A DNA stretch of 64,000 nucleotides from Candidatus Saccharimonadota bacterium. GTDB taxonomy: Bacteria > Patescibacteriota > Saccharimonadia > Saccharimonadales > Saccharimonadaceae. The stretch spans positions 310,001 through 374,000 of the forward strand of contig OX335598.1 in assembly GCA_946893605.1 (NCBI GenBank), read 5' to 3'. Position numbers and translations under genes: made by a program. Positions 8,672 through 20,414 of the stretch are shown one piece after another. Positions within the stretch are counted from its first letter, which is position 1. The number at the start of each line of letters is the position of its first letter. The notes beneath the pieces were generated by a model. It ran no database searches, had not been told where the DNA came from, and saw only the letters and a list, made by a program, of their open reading frames with translations.

Positions 8672-9004
8672 TTAAATCATCACGCCAACCGGCGTAAACG
8701 AGGTCAGAATTGCCATGAAAATTATCGTGACGTACCAAATTTTCCGGTTGAATTGATATTTCTCAATCTTTAAGACTAATAGCAGTGCAATAAATAGACC
8801 GACAGGAATGGCTTGGACAACCAAACCGCCAACTTCAATTGGATTTTTTAGACGAAGCCACAGCGCACTTAATATCACAAAAACCACCAATTTCAAGAAA
8901 AATGAGCCGTCATTATCATAAATACGTTCGCGCCCTTTGCGACTAAATAGCTCGCTAGACTTCGAGCGATTGCGAGCATAAGTACGAGTTTTTTGTTTTG
9001 TCAT
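8672..9004 (-). CDS. Small two- to three-helix membrane protein of unknown function
   Basis: 110 residues from ATG 9004 (MTKQKTRTYARNRSKSSE). The first ~35 residues are basic. Hydrophobic segments follow at about residues 37-50 (FFLKLVVFVILSAL), 58-76 (VGGLVVQAIPVGLFIALLLV) and 87-107. I do not recognise a family. An alternative upstream TTG lies inside the rpsJ terminator, and the promoter -10 ends 12 bp before the ATG, so 9004 is preferred. It separates rpsJ from the rest of the S10 operon, which is unusual, and has its own promoter. Confidence 0.7.
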   Translation of the reverse strand: MTKQKTRTYARNRSKSSELFSRKGRERIYDNDGSFFLKLVVFVILSALWLRLKNPIEVGGLVVQAIPVGLFIALLLVLKIEKYQFNRKIWYVTIIFMAILTSFTPVGVMI

Positions 9005-9016
9005 AAGCTGAATGGA

Positions 9017-9053
9017 ATTATAGCATAAAAAATCCGCCCCGTTCAAGAGGCGG
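9017..9053 (-). promoter_or_regulatory. rpsJ terminator fused with the next gene's promoter
   Basis: On the minus strand a 7-bp stem (9047-9053 with 9034-9040, one G-U pair) is followed by six T's: the rpsJ terminator. Its six-base loop, TTGAAC (9041-9046), is at the same time the -35 of a promoter with an 18-bp spacer and TGC-TATAAT (-10 at 9017-9022). Predicted transcription start is only about 5 nt before the membrane-protein ATG. Confidence 0.8.
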
Positions 9054-9073
9054 AAATTTTATATATCGTTAAA

Positions 9074-9391
9074 TTACATACGAATTTCAGCGTCAACGCC
9101 AGCTGGCAAGTTCAAGTTCTGCAAGCTGTCGATTGTCTTTGGTGTAGCGTTTGTGATGTCAATCAGACGCTTGTGAACGCGGCGCTCGTAAGATTCACCA
9201 CCAGTTTTGTAAACGTGTGGACTCTTTACGACGGTGTAAGTGCTGCGTCGAGTTGGCAAAGGCACTGGACCAGCCACGTTAGCACCTGTGCGAATTGCGG
9301 TGTCGATAATTTGTTTTGCTGATTGGTCAATGACTTTGTGGTCATAAGCCTTCAGACGAATACGGATTTTAATTCCTGTATCTTGAGCCAT
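9074..9391 (-). CDS. rpsJ: Ribosomal protein uS10
   Basis: 105 residues from ATG 9391, directly behind GAGGAGGAGCT. It carries [37 protein letters not shown] and [13 protein letters not shown]. It is normally the first gene of the S10 operon; here it has its own promoter and terminator. uS10 also serves as NusE in antitermination. Frame intact. Confidence 0.97.
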   Translation of the reverse strand: MAQDTGIKIRIRLKAYDHKVIDQSAKQIIDTAIRTGANVAGPVPLPTRRSTYTVVKSPHVYKTGGESYERRVHKRLIDITNATPKTIDSLQNLNLPAGVDAEIRM

Positions 9392-9481
9392 AGCTCCTCC
9401 TCTTATGTGCAATCTCGTAACCTCTAATTGCCCTATTTACAGTCAATCGAGTTCTCGAGATAAATTATTATTAACTATGCG

Positions 9482-9510
9482 ATTATATCAGCAATTTTTG
9501 GCTTTATCAA
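9482..9510 (-). promoter_or_regulatory. Promoter of rpsJ inside the end of ldh
   Basis: TTGATA (9505-9510), 17 bp and TGA-TATAAT (9482-9487). The -35 lies within the last codons of the lactate dehydrogenase gene, and the -10 begins right after its TGA. The leader is about 85 nt. Confidence 0.8.
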
Positions 9511-10429
9511 GATGAGAAATCATTTCCGCAATAATTCCAGCGGATTTATTCAGCGATTCCTTTTCTCGTTCGGTAAGCGGATAGCCCGCCAAAATCTTCA
9601 CGCCGTCGCTGCTGATTGTTGATGGCAATCCAAGCACAACATTATTCAAGCCATATTCGCCTTCAGCCAAAGAGCAAACGGGATAAACCGTGTGCGTCGA
9701 TTTTCGGAGCGCCGAAACAATCTTAGACACGACAAACCCAATCGCAAAATACGTCGACTTCTTCGTTTCAATCACTCGATAAGCTCGGTCGCGAACCTTC
9801 TGCTCAATTTCGTCAATCATTTCCTCTGTAAATCCAGGATATTCCTTAATTGGCACTTCACCAATTTGCGCCGTTTCAATTGTCGAAAATGACGAATCGC
9901 CGTGCTCGCCCAGAATATAAGCGTCAACCGCTTTACTGTCGACATTCAATGCGTCCGCCAAATACGACTTCATTCGCGAAGTATCAAGCGTCGTGCCCGT
10001 CCCGAATACGCGATTTTTCGGAAAGCCAGATTCCTTAAGCGCCACGTAAGTCAGAACATCAACCGGATTACTGACGATCACCAAATACGGCTTCGCGCCA
10101 TTCGCCATAATATTTTTCACAATATCACGCATAATTTTTGCATTAACGTCAATCAACTCCAACCGAGTCTGTCCAGGAAGTTGCGGCGCACCCGCGGTAA
10201 TCACAACGATATCATCGTCATTGATATCAGAATAATTTCCCGTATGAACCACGACATTTCTGTCAATTCCCATTGCGTCATTGATGTCAGCCGCCTGACC
10301 CCAAGCCAAATCCTCATTACGGTCAATCAACACAATCTCTTCAATAACACTACGCAACGCACACGCATAAGCCGCCGTTGCACCAACCATTCCACCGCCG
10401 CCAACAATTAGCAATTTCTGTTTATTCAC
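9488..10429 (-). CDS. ldh: L-lactate dehydrogenase
   Basis: 313 residues. It has the Rossmann motif GGGGMVGATAAY, the NPVDVLTYV segment and the catalytic-loop motif LGEHGDSSF with the proton-acceptor His. The specificity loop reads AGAPQLPGQTRLELI; Gln at the position that is Arg in malate dehydrogenase indicates lactate. It reduces pyruvate with NADH, consistent with fermentative metabolism. The GTG at 10429 is chosen because AAGGAG lies 6 nt upstream; an in-frame TTG one codon earlier is too close. Confidence 0.93.
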   Translation of the reverse strand: MNKQKLLIVGGGGMVGATAAYACALRSVIEEIVLIDRNEDLAWGQAADINDAMGIDRNVVVHTGNYSDINDDDIVVITAGAPQLPGQTRLELIDVNAKIMRDIVKNIMANGAKPYLVIVSNPVDVLTYVALKESGFPKNRVFGTGTTLDTSRMKSYLADALNVDSKAVDAYILGEHGDSSFSTIETAQIGEVPIKEYPGFTEEMIDEIEQKVRDRAYRVIETKKSTYFAIGFVVSKIVSALRKSTHTVYPVCSLAEGEYGLNNVVLGLPSTISSDGVKILAGYPLTEREKESLNKSAGIIAEMISHLDKAKNC

Positions 10430-10466
10430 CAAAATCTCCTTTTTCTGTTTTATATTAGATGTCTTT

Positions 10467-10496
10467 ATTCTGCCATAAACATTACCGCTTTGTCAA
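10467..10496 (-). promoter_or_regulatory. Promoter of ldh
   Basis: TTGACA (10491-10496), 18 bp and TGG-CAGAAT (10467-10472); the weak -10 is offset by a TG extension. Confidence 0.6.
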
Positions 10497-10519
10497 TTAG
10501 CCCCTTCTTGCGGCAATCA

Positions 10520-10545
10520 AAATCCCCCGAAAGTTCGGGGGATTT
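10520..10545 (-). terminator. Terminator of tuf
   Basis: A near-perfect hairpin, AAATCCCCCGAA paired with TTCGGGGGATTT around two bases, lies 22 bp after the tuf stop. Confidence 0.8.
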
Positions 10546-10567
10546 AATTAGGCTTGTGTTATCAAGA

Positions 10568-11752
10568 TTATTTGTTAATCTTTGTAACAACACCAGCACC
10601 AACTGTACGGCCACCTTCGCGGATAGCAAAGTTCAAACCTTGTTCCATAGCGATTGGTGCAAGCAACTTGACCTTGAAGGTTACAGTGTCGCCTGGCATA
10701 ACCATTTCTTTGTCAGCTGGCAATTCAACTTCACCAGTAACGTCAGTTGTGCGGAAGTAGAACTGTGGCTTGTAGCCCTTTGAGAATGGAGTGTGGCGAC
10801 CGCCTTCTTCCTTCTTCAAGATGTAAACTTCAGCTTCAAACTCAGTATGTGGAGTAATTGTGCCTGGCTTTGCCAAAACTTGACCGCGCTCAATGTCGCT
10901 GCGCTCAATACCACGCAGCAAGACACCTGCGTTGTCACCTGCTTGACCCTGGTCAAGAGATTTCTTGAAGGCTTCAATACCAGTTACAACTGACTTCTGA
11001 GTTGGCTTCAAACCAACGATTTCAACTTCGTCGTTCAATTTAACAACACCCTGCTCGATACGACCAGTTGCTACTGTACCACGACCCTTAATTGAGAAGA
11101 CGTCCTCAATTGGCATAATGAATGGTTTGTCCATGTCACGTGCTGGCTCTGGAATGTAGCTGTCCATTGCGTCAACCAATTCCATAATAGCGTCTTCATA
11201 TTTCTCTTCACCTTCAAGAGCCTTAAGAGCAGAACCCTTGATGATTGGAGCGTCTTTGTCGAAGCCGTTCTTTTCAAGAAGTTCGCGAACTTCTTCTTCG
11301 ATCAGCTCAACCATTTCTTCGTCAGCCATGTCCATCTTGTTCAAGAAGACAACGATCTTTGGCACACCAACCTGCTTTGCAAGCAAAACGTGCTCACGAG
11401 TCTGAGGCATTGGGCCGTCGGTTGCAGCGATAACCAATACCGCACCGTCAACCTGAGCAGCACCGGTGATCATGTTCTTGACGTAGTCAGCGTGTCCTGG
11501 CATGTCAACGTGTGCATAGTGACGATTCTTTGATTCATACTCTTGGTGTGAAGACGCGATAGTAATACCACGTTGCTTCTCTTCTGGTGCGTTGTCGATC
11601 TGGTCGTACGCAACAGGTTTGTTAACTGCGCTTGGTAGGCGCTTTGCCAACACTGCAGTAATCGCAGCAGTCAGCGTAGTCTTACCGTGGTCAACGTGGC
11701 CCATTGTACCAACGTTAACGTGCGGTTTGCTTCGGTCAAATGCATCTGCCAT
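10568..11752 (-). CDS. tuf: Translation elongation factor Tu
   Basis: 394 residues, intact. G1 [10 protein letters not shown]2 RGITI, G3 [10 protein letters not shown]4 NKMDM and the C-terminal [21 protein letters not shown] block are all present. It delivers aminoacyl-tRNA to the ribosome. SD AAGGAG precedes the ATG at 11752. It stands alone, away from fusA and rpsG, though all are on the same strand in this window. Confidence 0.98.
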   Translation of the reverse strand: MADAFDRSKPHVNVGTMGHVDHGKTTLTAAITAVLAKRLPSAVNKPVAYDQIDNAPEEKQRGITIASSHQEYESKNRHYAHVDMPGHADYVKNMITGAAQVDGAVLVIAATDGPMPQTREHVLLAKQVGVPKIVVFLNKMDMADEEMVELIEEEVRELLEKNGFDKDAPIIKGSALKALEGEEKYEDAIMELVDAMDSYIPEPARDMDKPFIMPIEDVFSIKGRGTVATGRIEQGVVKLNDEVEIVGLKPTQKSVVTGIEAFKKSLDQGQAGDNAGVLLRGIERSDIERGQVLAKPGTITPHTEFEAEVYILKKEEGGRHTPFSKGYKPQFYFRTTDVTGEVELPADKEMVMPGDTVTFKVKLLAPIAMEQGLNFAIREGGRTVGAGVVTKINK

Positions 11753-11833
11753 TTGTAGAAGTTCTCCTTAATTTAATTATTATTTTTCACGCGGGTACAG
11801 TCCATAAAAAAGACCTCACGGCGTATGAGTTTA

Positions 11834-11862
11834 ATTATAACGATTTTCCAATCAGTTGTAAA
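11834..11862 (-). promoter_or_regulatory. Promoter of tuf
   Basis: TTTACA (11857-11862), 17 bp and TATAAT (11834-11839), located just after the tgt stop; leader about 75 nt. Confidence 0.8.
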
Positions 11863-11866
11863 TAGC

Positions 11867-15078
<3,212 letters not shown>

Positions 15079-15091
15079 TCTCCTCCTAGTA

Positions 15092-15158
15092 TTGACTTTT
15101 TTGCGCAAGTGTGGCATAAATTAATACAGACTTTTGTTGACAATCCCGTCAACGAAAG
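15092..15158 (+). promoter_or_regulatory. P1: recurrent promoter plus 5' hairpin
   Basis: TTGACT (15092-15097), a 17-bp spacer ending GCGCAAGTGTGG, and CATAAA (15115-15120). An 11-bp hairpin at the RNA 5' end follows (15131-15141 with 15148-15158, loop AATCCC). Copies of this module occur at 15675, 42205, 42764 and, on the minus strand, at 46361. Confidence 0.8.
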
Positions 15159-15191
15159 TAGTCCTTATACAACTCGAGAGAGAGTCATCTC

Positions 15192-15572
15192 ATGTTGAAA
15201 CTCAAAATCGCAACCGCATCCCTGGCGCTAGTCGGAATGATGCTACTCATTCTGGGAGATACGTATATGTCGGCGACCCTGGCTGTCGTCTGTACAGCGG
15301 TGGTTCTGCCACTGGCGGGCTATCTCACATGGAAATATCTCATTCCGGACGACCACTCCTTGGTCCCCTTCGTTCTATGGGTACCGGTAGCTGAACTACC
15401 TGCCCTATACGCGTTCAAGGATCTGGGGGTTATGAATGTCCCGCTTGGGGCTACCATCGAACCAGAGAAAATGACTACACTGGGAGGTTTTATTGCGTTT
15501 ACAAGCGCTATCGCCATCCTCCTTGCGGTCACCGTGCCAACGTCGCCTACGCGCGACGACGACGAGGACTAA
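15192..15572 (+). CDS. Small four-helix membrane protein, cassette 1
   Basis: 126 residues, ATG 15192, with a weak purine-rich GAGAGAGAG stretch upstream. Hydrophobic segments lie at roughly residues 5-22, 26-47, 60-80 and 98-116. It ends in an acidic tail, PTRDDDED. I recognise no family. The next gene has the same topology, the same tail type (PTRDNDSDDEED) and near-identical non-coding flanks but little similarity in the helices, so the two are probably diverged duplicates. Confidence 0.75.
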   Translation: MLKLKIATASLALVGMMLLILGDTYMSATLAVVCTAVVLPLAGYLTWKYLIPDDHSLVPFVLWVPVAELPALYAFKDLGVMNVPLGATIEPEKMTTLGGFIAFTSAIAILLAVTVPTSPTRDDDED

Positions 15573-15645
15573 CCCGCCCGCCTAAGAAATAGTTCGCCTT
15601 GAGGCTTAAGCCTTGAGCTAGAGCTCTCTTGGCGGGCTATTTCTT
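15573..15645 (+). other. Conserved 3' element of cassette 1 (alternative hairpins/terminator)
   Basis: AAGAAATAG (15584-15592) can pair with CTATTTCTT (15637-15645), giving a terminator-like stem followed by TTTGG. CCCGCC (15577-15582) can pair with GGCGGG (15631-15636). The two helices cross, so they exclude each other unless they form a pseudoknot. The middle contains short palindromes. An almost identical copy follows the next gene. Confidence 0.65.
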
Positions 15646-15674
15646 TTGGTTATAAAATTATTTTATATATCCTA

Positions 15675-15738
15675 TTGACTTTTTGATGTAGATGTTGTAA
15701 AATGAACACAGTCTTTGTTGACAATCCCGTCAACAAAG
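15675..15738 (+). promoter_or_regulatory. P2: recurrent promoter plus 5' hairpin
   Basis: TTGACT (15675-15680), 17 bp, TAAAAT (15698-15703), then a perfect 10-bp hairpin CTTTGTTGAC/GTCAACAAAG (15713-15722 with 15729-15738) with loop AATCCC, matching P1. The spacer differs from P1, P4 and P5. Confidence 0.8.
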
Positions 15739-15765
15739 AAGGTCCTTCAGATAGAAAGGGAAATC

Positions 15766-16194
15766 ATGGTTAATAATACCGATGCCAAATTCAGGGTTGC
15801 GTCGCTGATCTTTAGTATGAGCGCGGTATTCGTACTCGCGCTAAACGCGACTGTCGGAGCGGTAATTATCTCCATTGCACTAGCAGCGGCAGCACAGGTG
15901 ACTTCCGCCATCCTTGTTTGGATTTGTTTCAACAACAAACCCACAACAGCAGCTCTATTGATGGCTATTGTGTTGATCACCCCGGCGATGTTGATTTCAA
16001 GACTCTTTTACGTTGTCAATACATTGATTGCAAGGAACGTGCTCGTGACAGCACTGAGTGATCCCCTTGACTGGATAGAGACGACTGGAATCCTGGTATA
16101 TGTGGTGCTGCTGTGCTTATTCCCGGTGATCTTTGCCGTAACTGCACCGCGACCACCCACGCGCGACAATGATAGCGACGACGAGGAGGACTAA
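15766..16194 (+). CDS. Small four-helix membrane protein, cassette 2
   Basis: 142 residues from ATG 15766 behind AGAAAGGGAAATC. Hydrophobic segments are at about residues 8-28, 30-52, 57-78 and 108-128. The tail is acidic (PTRDNDSDDEED). Function unknown. An upstream in-frame extension exists (from about 15715) but corresponds to the conserved RNA hairpin, and in cassette 1 the same stretch is out of frame with its gene, so it is not coding. Paralogue of the preceding gene by layout and tail. Confidence 0.75.
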   Translation: MVNNTDAKFRVASLIFSMSAVFVLALNATVGAVIISIALAAAAQVTSAILVWICFNNKPTTAALLMAIVLITPAMLISRLFYVVNTLIARNVLVTALSDPLDWIETTGILVYVVLLCLFPVIFAVTAPRPPTRDNDSDDEED

Positions 16195-16263
16195 CCGCCC
16201 GTCAAGAAATAGTTCGCTTAAGGCTTAAGCCTTGAGCTAGAGCTCTCTTGGCGGGCTATTTCT
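16195..16263 (+). other. Conserved 3' element of cassette 2
   Basis: AGAAATAG (16205-16212) pairs with CTATTTCT (16256-16263), and CCGCC (16195-16199) pairs with GGCGG (16250-16254), the same crossing arrangement as after cassette 1. The final 37 nt before the last T differ from cassette 1 at no position. Confidence 0.65.
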
Positions 16264-16293
16264 ATTGGCATAAAATTTGTTACACTAGATATT

Positions 16294-17683
16294 GTGAAGA
16301 AAAAAGTACCAAAATTCATTGAACAATCATTAGCCCGAGTCGCTAATCTTTACAGCTTTGAGCCAGAGCATCATCTGGAGAAAATTGATGAAAGTTTGAC
16401 ACCGAATATGCGAGCTTTGCGCCTGGCTATGACGATTGCCGAGCAACTCCTGAGTATGGGCGTGGTGGCGCGCGATGTGGTTCGTATGGCACAAGGAATC
16501 ACGCGGACATATTGCCGCAGACCCGTTCATGTGGACGTGAGCTACACTTTGGTGACAATTTCTCAAGACCGCGGAGTTAGCCATGAACCTTTGACGATGG
16601 CGCGAGTTATCGTTCCTGACGACCCTAATTATCAATTGATTCAAGCATTGCAATTATTAGCCCTCGACATTCGCCGCAAGCAACTTTCCCTGGAAGAAGC
16701 CGAAGAGATTACAACAAATACTCAAAAAACCCACCGAACATTCCCGGCTAGTCGTTTACGCGGCGGGCGGGTTGGTGAGCGCGGGTTCCGTCATTCTATA
16801 CGGCGGCAGTTTACTCATGGCGTCAATTGCGTTTTTGCTCGGATTCCTGGCAACTGGATTACTGAGATGGCTGGGACGCGTCGGCGCGCCGTTGTTCTAT
16901 TCGCAAGCCCTCGTGGCGATTTTTGTAACATTGGTGGCGGCGGGCGCGGCTTGGTGCAGTAATTATCTGGGGTTGAGCGTTAACGCAACATTGCTGGTTA
17001 TCAGTGGCATCGTTTTATTGGTGGCAGGATTGATGTTTGTCGGCGCATTTCAGGATGCAATTGACGAATATTACATGACTGCCAACGCCAGATTATTAAA
17101 AGTCGTAATGGCGACGGGCGGCGTAATTGCTGGCGTGATGGTCGGATTATACATTGCGACAAAATTCGGTATTACTTTCCCGGCAACGCCAGATCGATTG
17201 ACATTGGCAGACGGACACACTCAATATTTGGGCGCTGGAATTATCGCGGCGGCGTTCGTTCTGAGGAATCATTCTCGATTTTTGGGAATGGTTATCTCTG
17301 GATTAATTGCAATTTTTGGCTGGTGGATTTCACGATTAGCCATGAGTTTTGGCTTTGATATCGTAACAGCGAGCGGCATCGCGGCAGCGGTAATTGGGCT
17401 GGTCGCAGTCCTGACTTCCAGATTATGGAAATTCCCTTCCCTGGCGATTATTGCGGCGGGAATCGTGCCATTAGTTCCAGGATTGTCGCTTTACAATGGA
17501 TTAATGGGCGTCGTCTTATATCCACCGAACAGCGTTAACTTCTTGCCAGCCCTGGCCATCTTAGCGCGAGCAATCCTCATCGGCGTGGCAGTAGCAATTG
17601 GCGCATCATTCGGCAACATCGTAGGCCGCCCAATTCGCCGACAATTCATCAATTTATTCCGTCGCAACACACAAGTATCATGA
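16294..17683 (+). CDS. ThrE-like threonine/serine exporter family protein, frameshifted
   Basis: About 463 residues when joined. The N-terminal ThrE_N-type soluble domain (MRALRLAMTIAEQLLSMGV, YTLVTIS) runs to about 16715. After a one-base change near 16715-16725 it continues as LKKPTEHSRLVVYAAGG and then about ten hydrophobic segments, ending with a ThrE_2-like region. It is a predicted inner-membrane amino-acid exporter. The GTG start at 16294 lies 7 bp after a TACACT -10, so it is probably leaderless. Its stop overlaps the next ATG (ATGA), so it is co-expressed with the HD protein. Confidence 0.75.
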
Positions 17684-18156
17684 AAAATAGCCCAAAATTC
17701 ATTGGATTGTCAGACTCGCGACTATTTCATATGCGCGGAGTGGCGTACAAATCTTACAATCTGGCTCGCGAAGTGTTCAATATGAAAGAAGATGTGGCGC
17801 GCAGCTTATTTGTGATGGGATTAACACATGACTTTGCCTACGCTTTTGTTGAAAATCAGACGGATCACGAACATGAAGGCGGCAGGATATTAGAGCTATC
17901 TGGCTTCAATTGGTCCGATTCTGTATTTAATCACGGAGATCCTGACGTGGACGATTGGACGGACGAATTGCTTATCTTAAACTTGGCGGACATGACGACT
18001 AGCCCAGACGGCAAACCGATAACTATAGACCAACGACTGGAAGATATTAAAAACAGATATGGCACAGATAGTGTTCAGGTGACAAAAGCACGCAAATTGA
18101 CCAAACGAATCAAAGAAGAACTCTCTGAACGAAACCTAACAATTCCAAACTTATAA
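17680..18156 (+). CDS. HD-domain phosphohydrolase
   Basis: 158 residues. The metal-ligand pattern of the HD superfamily is visible: an early His (FHMRG), the HD pair in LTHDFAY, a His in EHEGGRI, and the distal Asp in ILNLADMTT. Substrate unknown (nucleotides or cyclic nucleotides are common). Translationally coupled to the ThrE-like gene by a 4-bp overlap. Confidence 0.75.
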   Translation: MKNSPKFIGLSDSRLFHMRGVAYKSYNLAREVFNMKEDVARSLFVMGLTHDFAYAFVENQTDHEHEGGRILELSGFNWSDSVFNHGDPDVDDWTDELLILNLADMTTSPDGKPITIDQRLEDIKNRYGTDSVQVTKARKLTKRIKEELSERNLTIPNL

Positions 18157-18176
18157 GCCCGAAATTTAGCCAAATA

Positions 18177-18207
18177 AAAATCCCCGGATTCGCTCCGAGG
18201 ATTTTTT
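18177..18207. terminator. Bidirectional terminator between HD gene and fusA
   Basis: A 10-bp stem with one mismatch (18179-18188 with 18194-18203), with T6 on the plus side and A-rich (T-rich on minus) sequence on the other side; it serves two converging genes. Confidence 0.8.
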
Positions 18208-18219
18208 ATGAGGTAGAGA

Positions 18220-20310
18220 TTATTTATTTCGCTTTTCGATAATCTCTTGCGCAACGTTTGGTGGAACTTCCTCGTATTGAGCCAATTCCATCGTTGAAGC
18301 GGCGCGGCCCTGAGACATTGAGCGAATGTCCGATGTGTAGCCGAACATATTTGCTAATGGCACAAATGCCTTAATCAACTTAGCGCCACCCATCAAGTCT
18401 TCCATGGCGTCGATACGTCCGCGACGTGAGTTAAGGTCGCCAATAATGTCGCCCATGAAGTCCTCTGGTGTAGTAACTTCAACCTTCATAACTGGCTCAA
18501 GCAAGATTGGGTTAGCTTGCTTAATACCTTCACGAGCAGCTATCGAACCTGCCAATGAGAATGCCAATTCTGAGGAGTCGACATCGTGGTACGAACCATC
18601 GTAAAGTGTAGCCTTAACGTCAACAACTGGATAGCCAGCAATAACACCGCCTTCCAATGTTTCGCGAATACCCTTCATTACGGCTGGGCGATATTCCTGA
18701 GGAACCACACCACCCTTAATTTCATCAACGAATTCAAAGCCCTTACCAGTCTCATTTGGCTCAAAGCGAACCCAAACGTCACCATATTGACCGCGACCAC
18801 CAGACTGCTTAGCGTGCTTACCTTGAACTTCAGAGCGACCCTTGATGCTTTCGCGGAAGGCAACCTGAGGTTCACCAATATTGGCTTCAACCTTAAATTC
18901 GCGCTTCATACGGTCAATAAGAATGTCTAGGTGCAACTCGCCCATTCCTGACATAATTGTCTGACCTGTTTCTTCGTCAGTATGAATTCGGAAAGTTGGG
19001 TCTTCTTCAGCCAAGCGCTGCAATGCCAACGCCATTTTTTCCTGGTCAGCCTTTGACTTTGGCTCAACCGCGATTGATACAGGTGGCTCTGGGAATTCAA
19101 TTGACTCAAGAGCAATTGGGTGTGCTACGTCAGACAACGTGTTACCAGTTGCGGTAGATTTCAGACCAACCACAGCGGCAATGTCGCCAGCTTCAACCTT
19201 GCTAATTTCTTCACGCTTGTCAGCAAACATACGAACAATTCGTCCGATTCGTTCTTTCTCACCAGTTGTCGTATTAAGTACGTAGCTTCCTGAGTTCAAA
19301 ACGCCAGAATAGACACGAACGAAGATCAACTTACCAACAAATGGGTCGGCAGCAATCTTAAACGCCAAAGCAGACAAAGGCTCTTTATCTGATGGCTTGC
19401 GGCTAACTTCGTCGCCAGTCTTTGGATTCTTGCCCCAAATTTCATCAACGTCTAGTGGGCTTGGCAAGAAGTCAACCATCAAGTCAAGTAACTTCTCAAC
19501 GATCACACCGCGACCGTCGCCACCAGTAACTAGGTAAAAGTCACCAGCCAAAACGCGCTTGCGTAGAGCCATCTTTAGCTCGTCAACGGTAATAGCTTCT
19601 TCACCCTGCTCCAAGAACTTCATAGTAAGTTCGTCATCAGCCTCAACGGCGTTTTCAACCAACAGAGAACGTGCGTTCTTAGCTTTTTCGAGCATATCAG
19701 CTGGAATTTCACCAACCTTAAGCTCGTGGTCTGTATAGTCGTCGTAGGTGTAGGCCTTCATGTCAATCAAGTCGACAACACCGTGGATAGTCTTTTCAAA
19801 GCCAATTGGCAAGTGAACTGGGAAAGCCTGCTTGCTCAAGCGGTTGTGAATTGACTCTAGAGACTTGTAGAAGTCACCACCGGTCTGGTTGATCTTGTTA
19901 ACGAAACAAATACGTGGCACGCCGTACTTATTGGCTTGGCGCCAAACAGTTTCAGACTGAGCTTCAACACCCATCTTACCGTCAAAGACCGTAACTGCAC
20001 CGTCAAGCACGCGCAAACTACGCTCAACCTCAGCGGTAAAGTCGATATGCCCTGGGGTGTCGATAATGTTAATTTTGTGATCTTTCCAGAAACAAGTCAC
20101 AGCAGCTGACGTAATAGTAATACCACGCTCTTTCTCCTGTGCCATCCAGTCGGTGGTAGCACCGTCACCTTCACCACGAACCACACCGATCTTATGCGTC
20201 AAGCCAGTGCGGTACAAAATACCCTCAGTTGTCGTCGTTTTACCGGCGTCAATATGGGCAATAATACCAATATTTCTAAAATTCTTTAGCGGAACATGCG
20301 TCTCTGCCAT
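18220..20310 (-). CDS. fusA: Translation elongation factor G
   Basis: 696 residues, intact. It has [31 protein letters not shown] and NKINQ (the family usually has NKMD), then domain IV with [16 protein letters not shown] and a C-terminal SMSQGRA-T-M block. It drives ribosomal translocation. SD AAAGGA precedes the ATG. It ends the rpsL-rpsG-yajQ-protease-fusA stretch on the minus strand. Confidence 0.97.
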   Translation of the reverse strand: MAETHVPLKNFRNIGIIAHIDAGKTTTTEGILYRTGLTHKIGVVRGEGDGATTDWMAQEKERGITITSAAVTCFWKDHKINIIDTPGHIDFTAEVERSLRVLDGAVTVFDGKMGVEAQSETVWRQANKYGVPRICFVNKINQTGGDFYKSLESIHNRLSKQAFPVHLPIGFEKTIHGVVDLIDMKAYTYDDYTDHELKVGEIPADMLEKAKNARSLLVENAVEADDELTMKFLEQGEEAITVDELKMALRKRVLAGDFYLVTGGDGRGVIVEKLLDLMVDFLPSPLDVDEIWGKNPKTGDEVSRKPSDKEPLSALAFKIAADPFVGKLIFVRVYSGVLNSGSYVLNTTTGEKERIGRIVRMFADKREEISKVEAGDIAAVVGLKSTATGNTLSDVAHPIALESIEFPEPPVSIAVEPKSKADQEKMALALQRLAEEDPTFRIHTDEETGQTIMSGMGELHLDILIDRMKREFKVEANIGEPQVAFRESIKGRSEVQGKHAKQSGGRGQYGDVWVRFEPNETGKGFEFVDEIKGGVVPQEYRPAVMKGIRETLEGGVIAGYPVVDVKATLYDGSYHDVDSSELAFSLAGSIAAREGIKQANPILLEPVMKVEVTTPEDFMGDIIGDLNSRRGRIDAMEDLMGGAKLIKAFVPLANMFGYTSDIRSMSQGRAASTMELAQYEEVPPNVAQEIIEKRNK

Positions 20311-20355
20311 AAATTTTCCTTTATATTACGTTAATTTGCCGAGATTTTTGGTCAA

Positions 20356-20373
20356 TTTTTTGGCACCAAAAAA
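20356..20373. promoter_or_regulatory. Perfect 8+8 inverted repeat in the fusA leader
   Basis: TTTTTTGGCACCAAAAAA is an uninterrupted inverted repeat with a 2-bp centre, about 20 bp downstream of a TGA-TATAAT -10 at 20392-20397 (minus). It could be an operator or an early hairpin in the fusA mRNA. Confidence 0.45.
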
Positions 20374-20414
20374 CTACTCTTGCGTTTTATTATATCAGTT
20401 ATCTATGTTTTTGA

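Noticed and set aside
15134-15394. A plus-strand frame beginning MLTIPSTK, shared with the stretch before cassette 2
   Set aside because: The shared codons are the conserved promoter hairpin. The frame is in phase with the gene in cassette 2 but not in cassette 1, so selection is on nucleic acid, not protein.
15577-15645. Classical H-type pseudoknot after cassette 1
   Set aside because: The helices cross, but there is no loop between the two 3' strands and 38 nt between the inner strands; alternative folds are more plausible.
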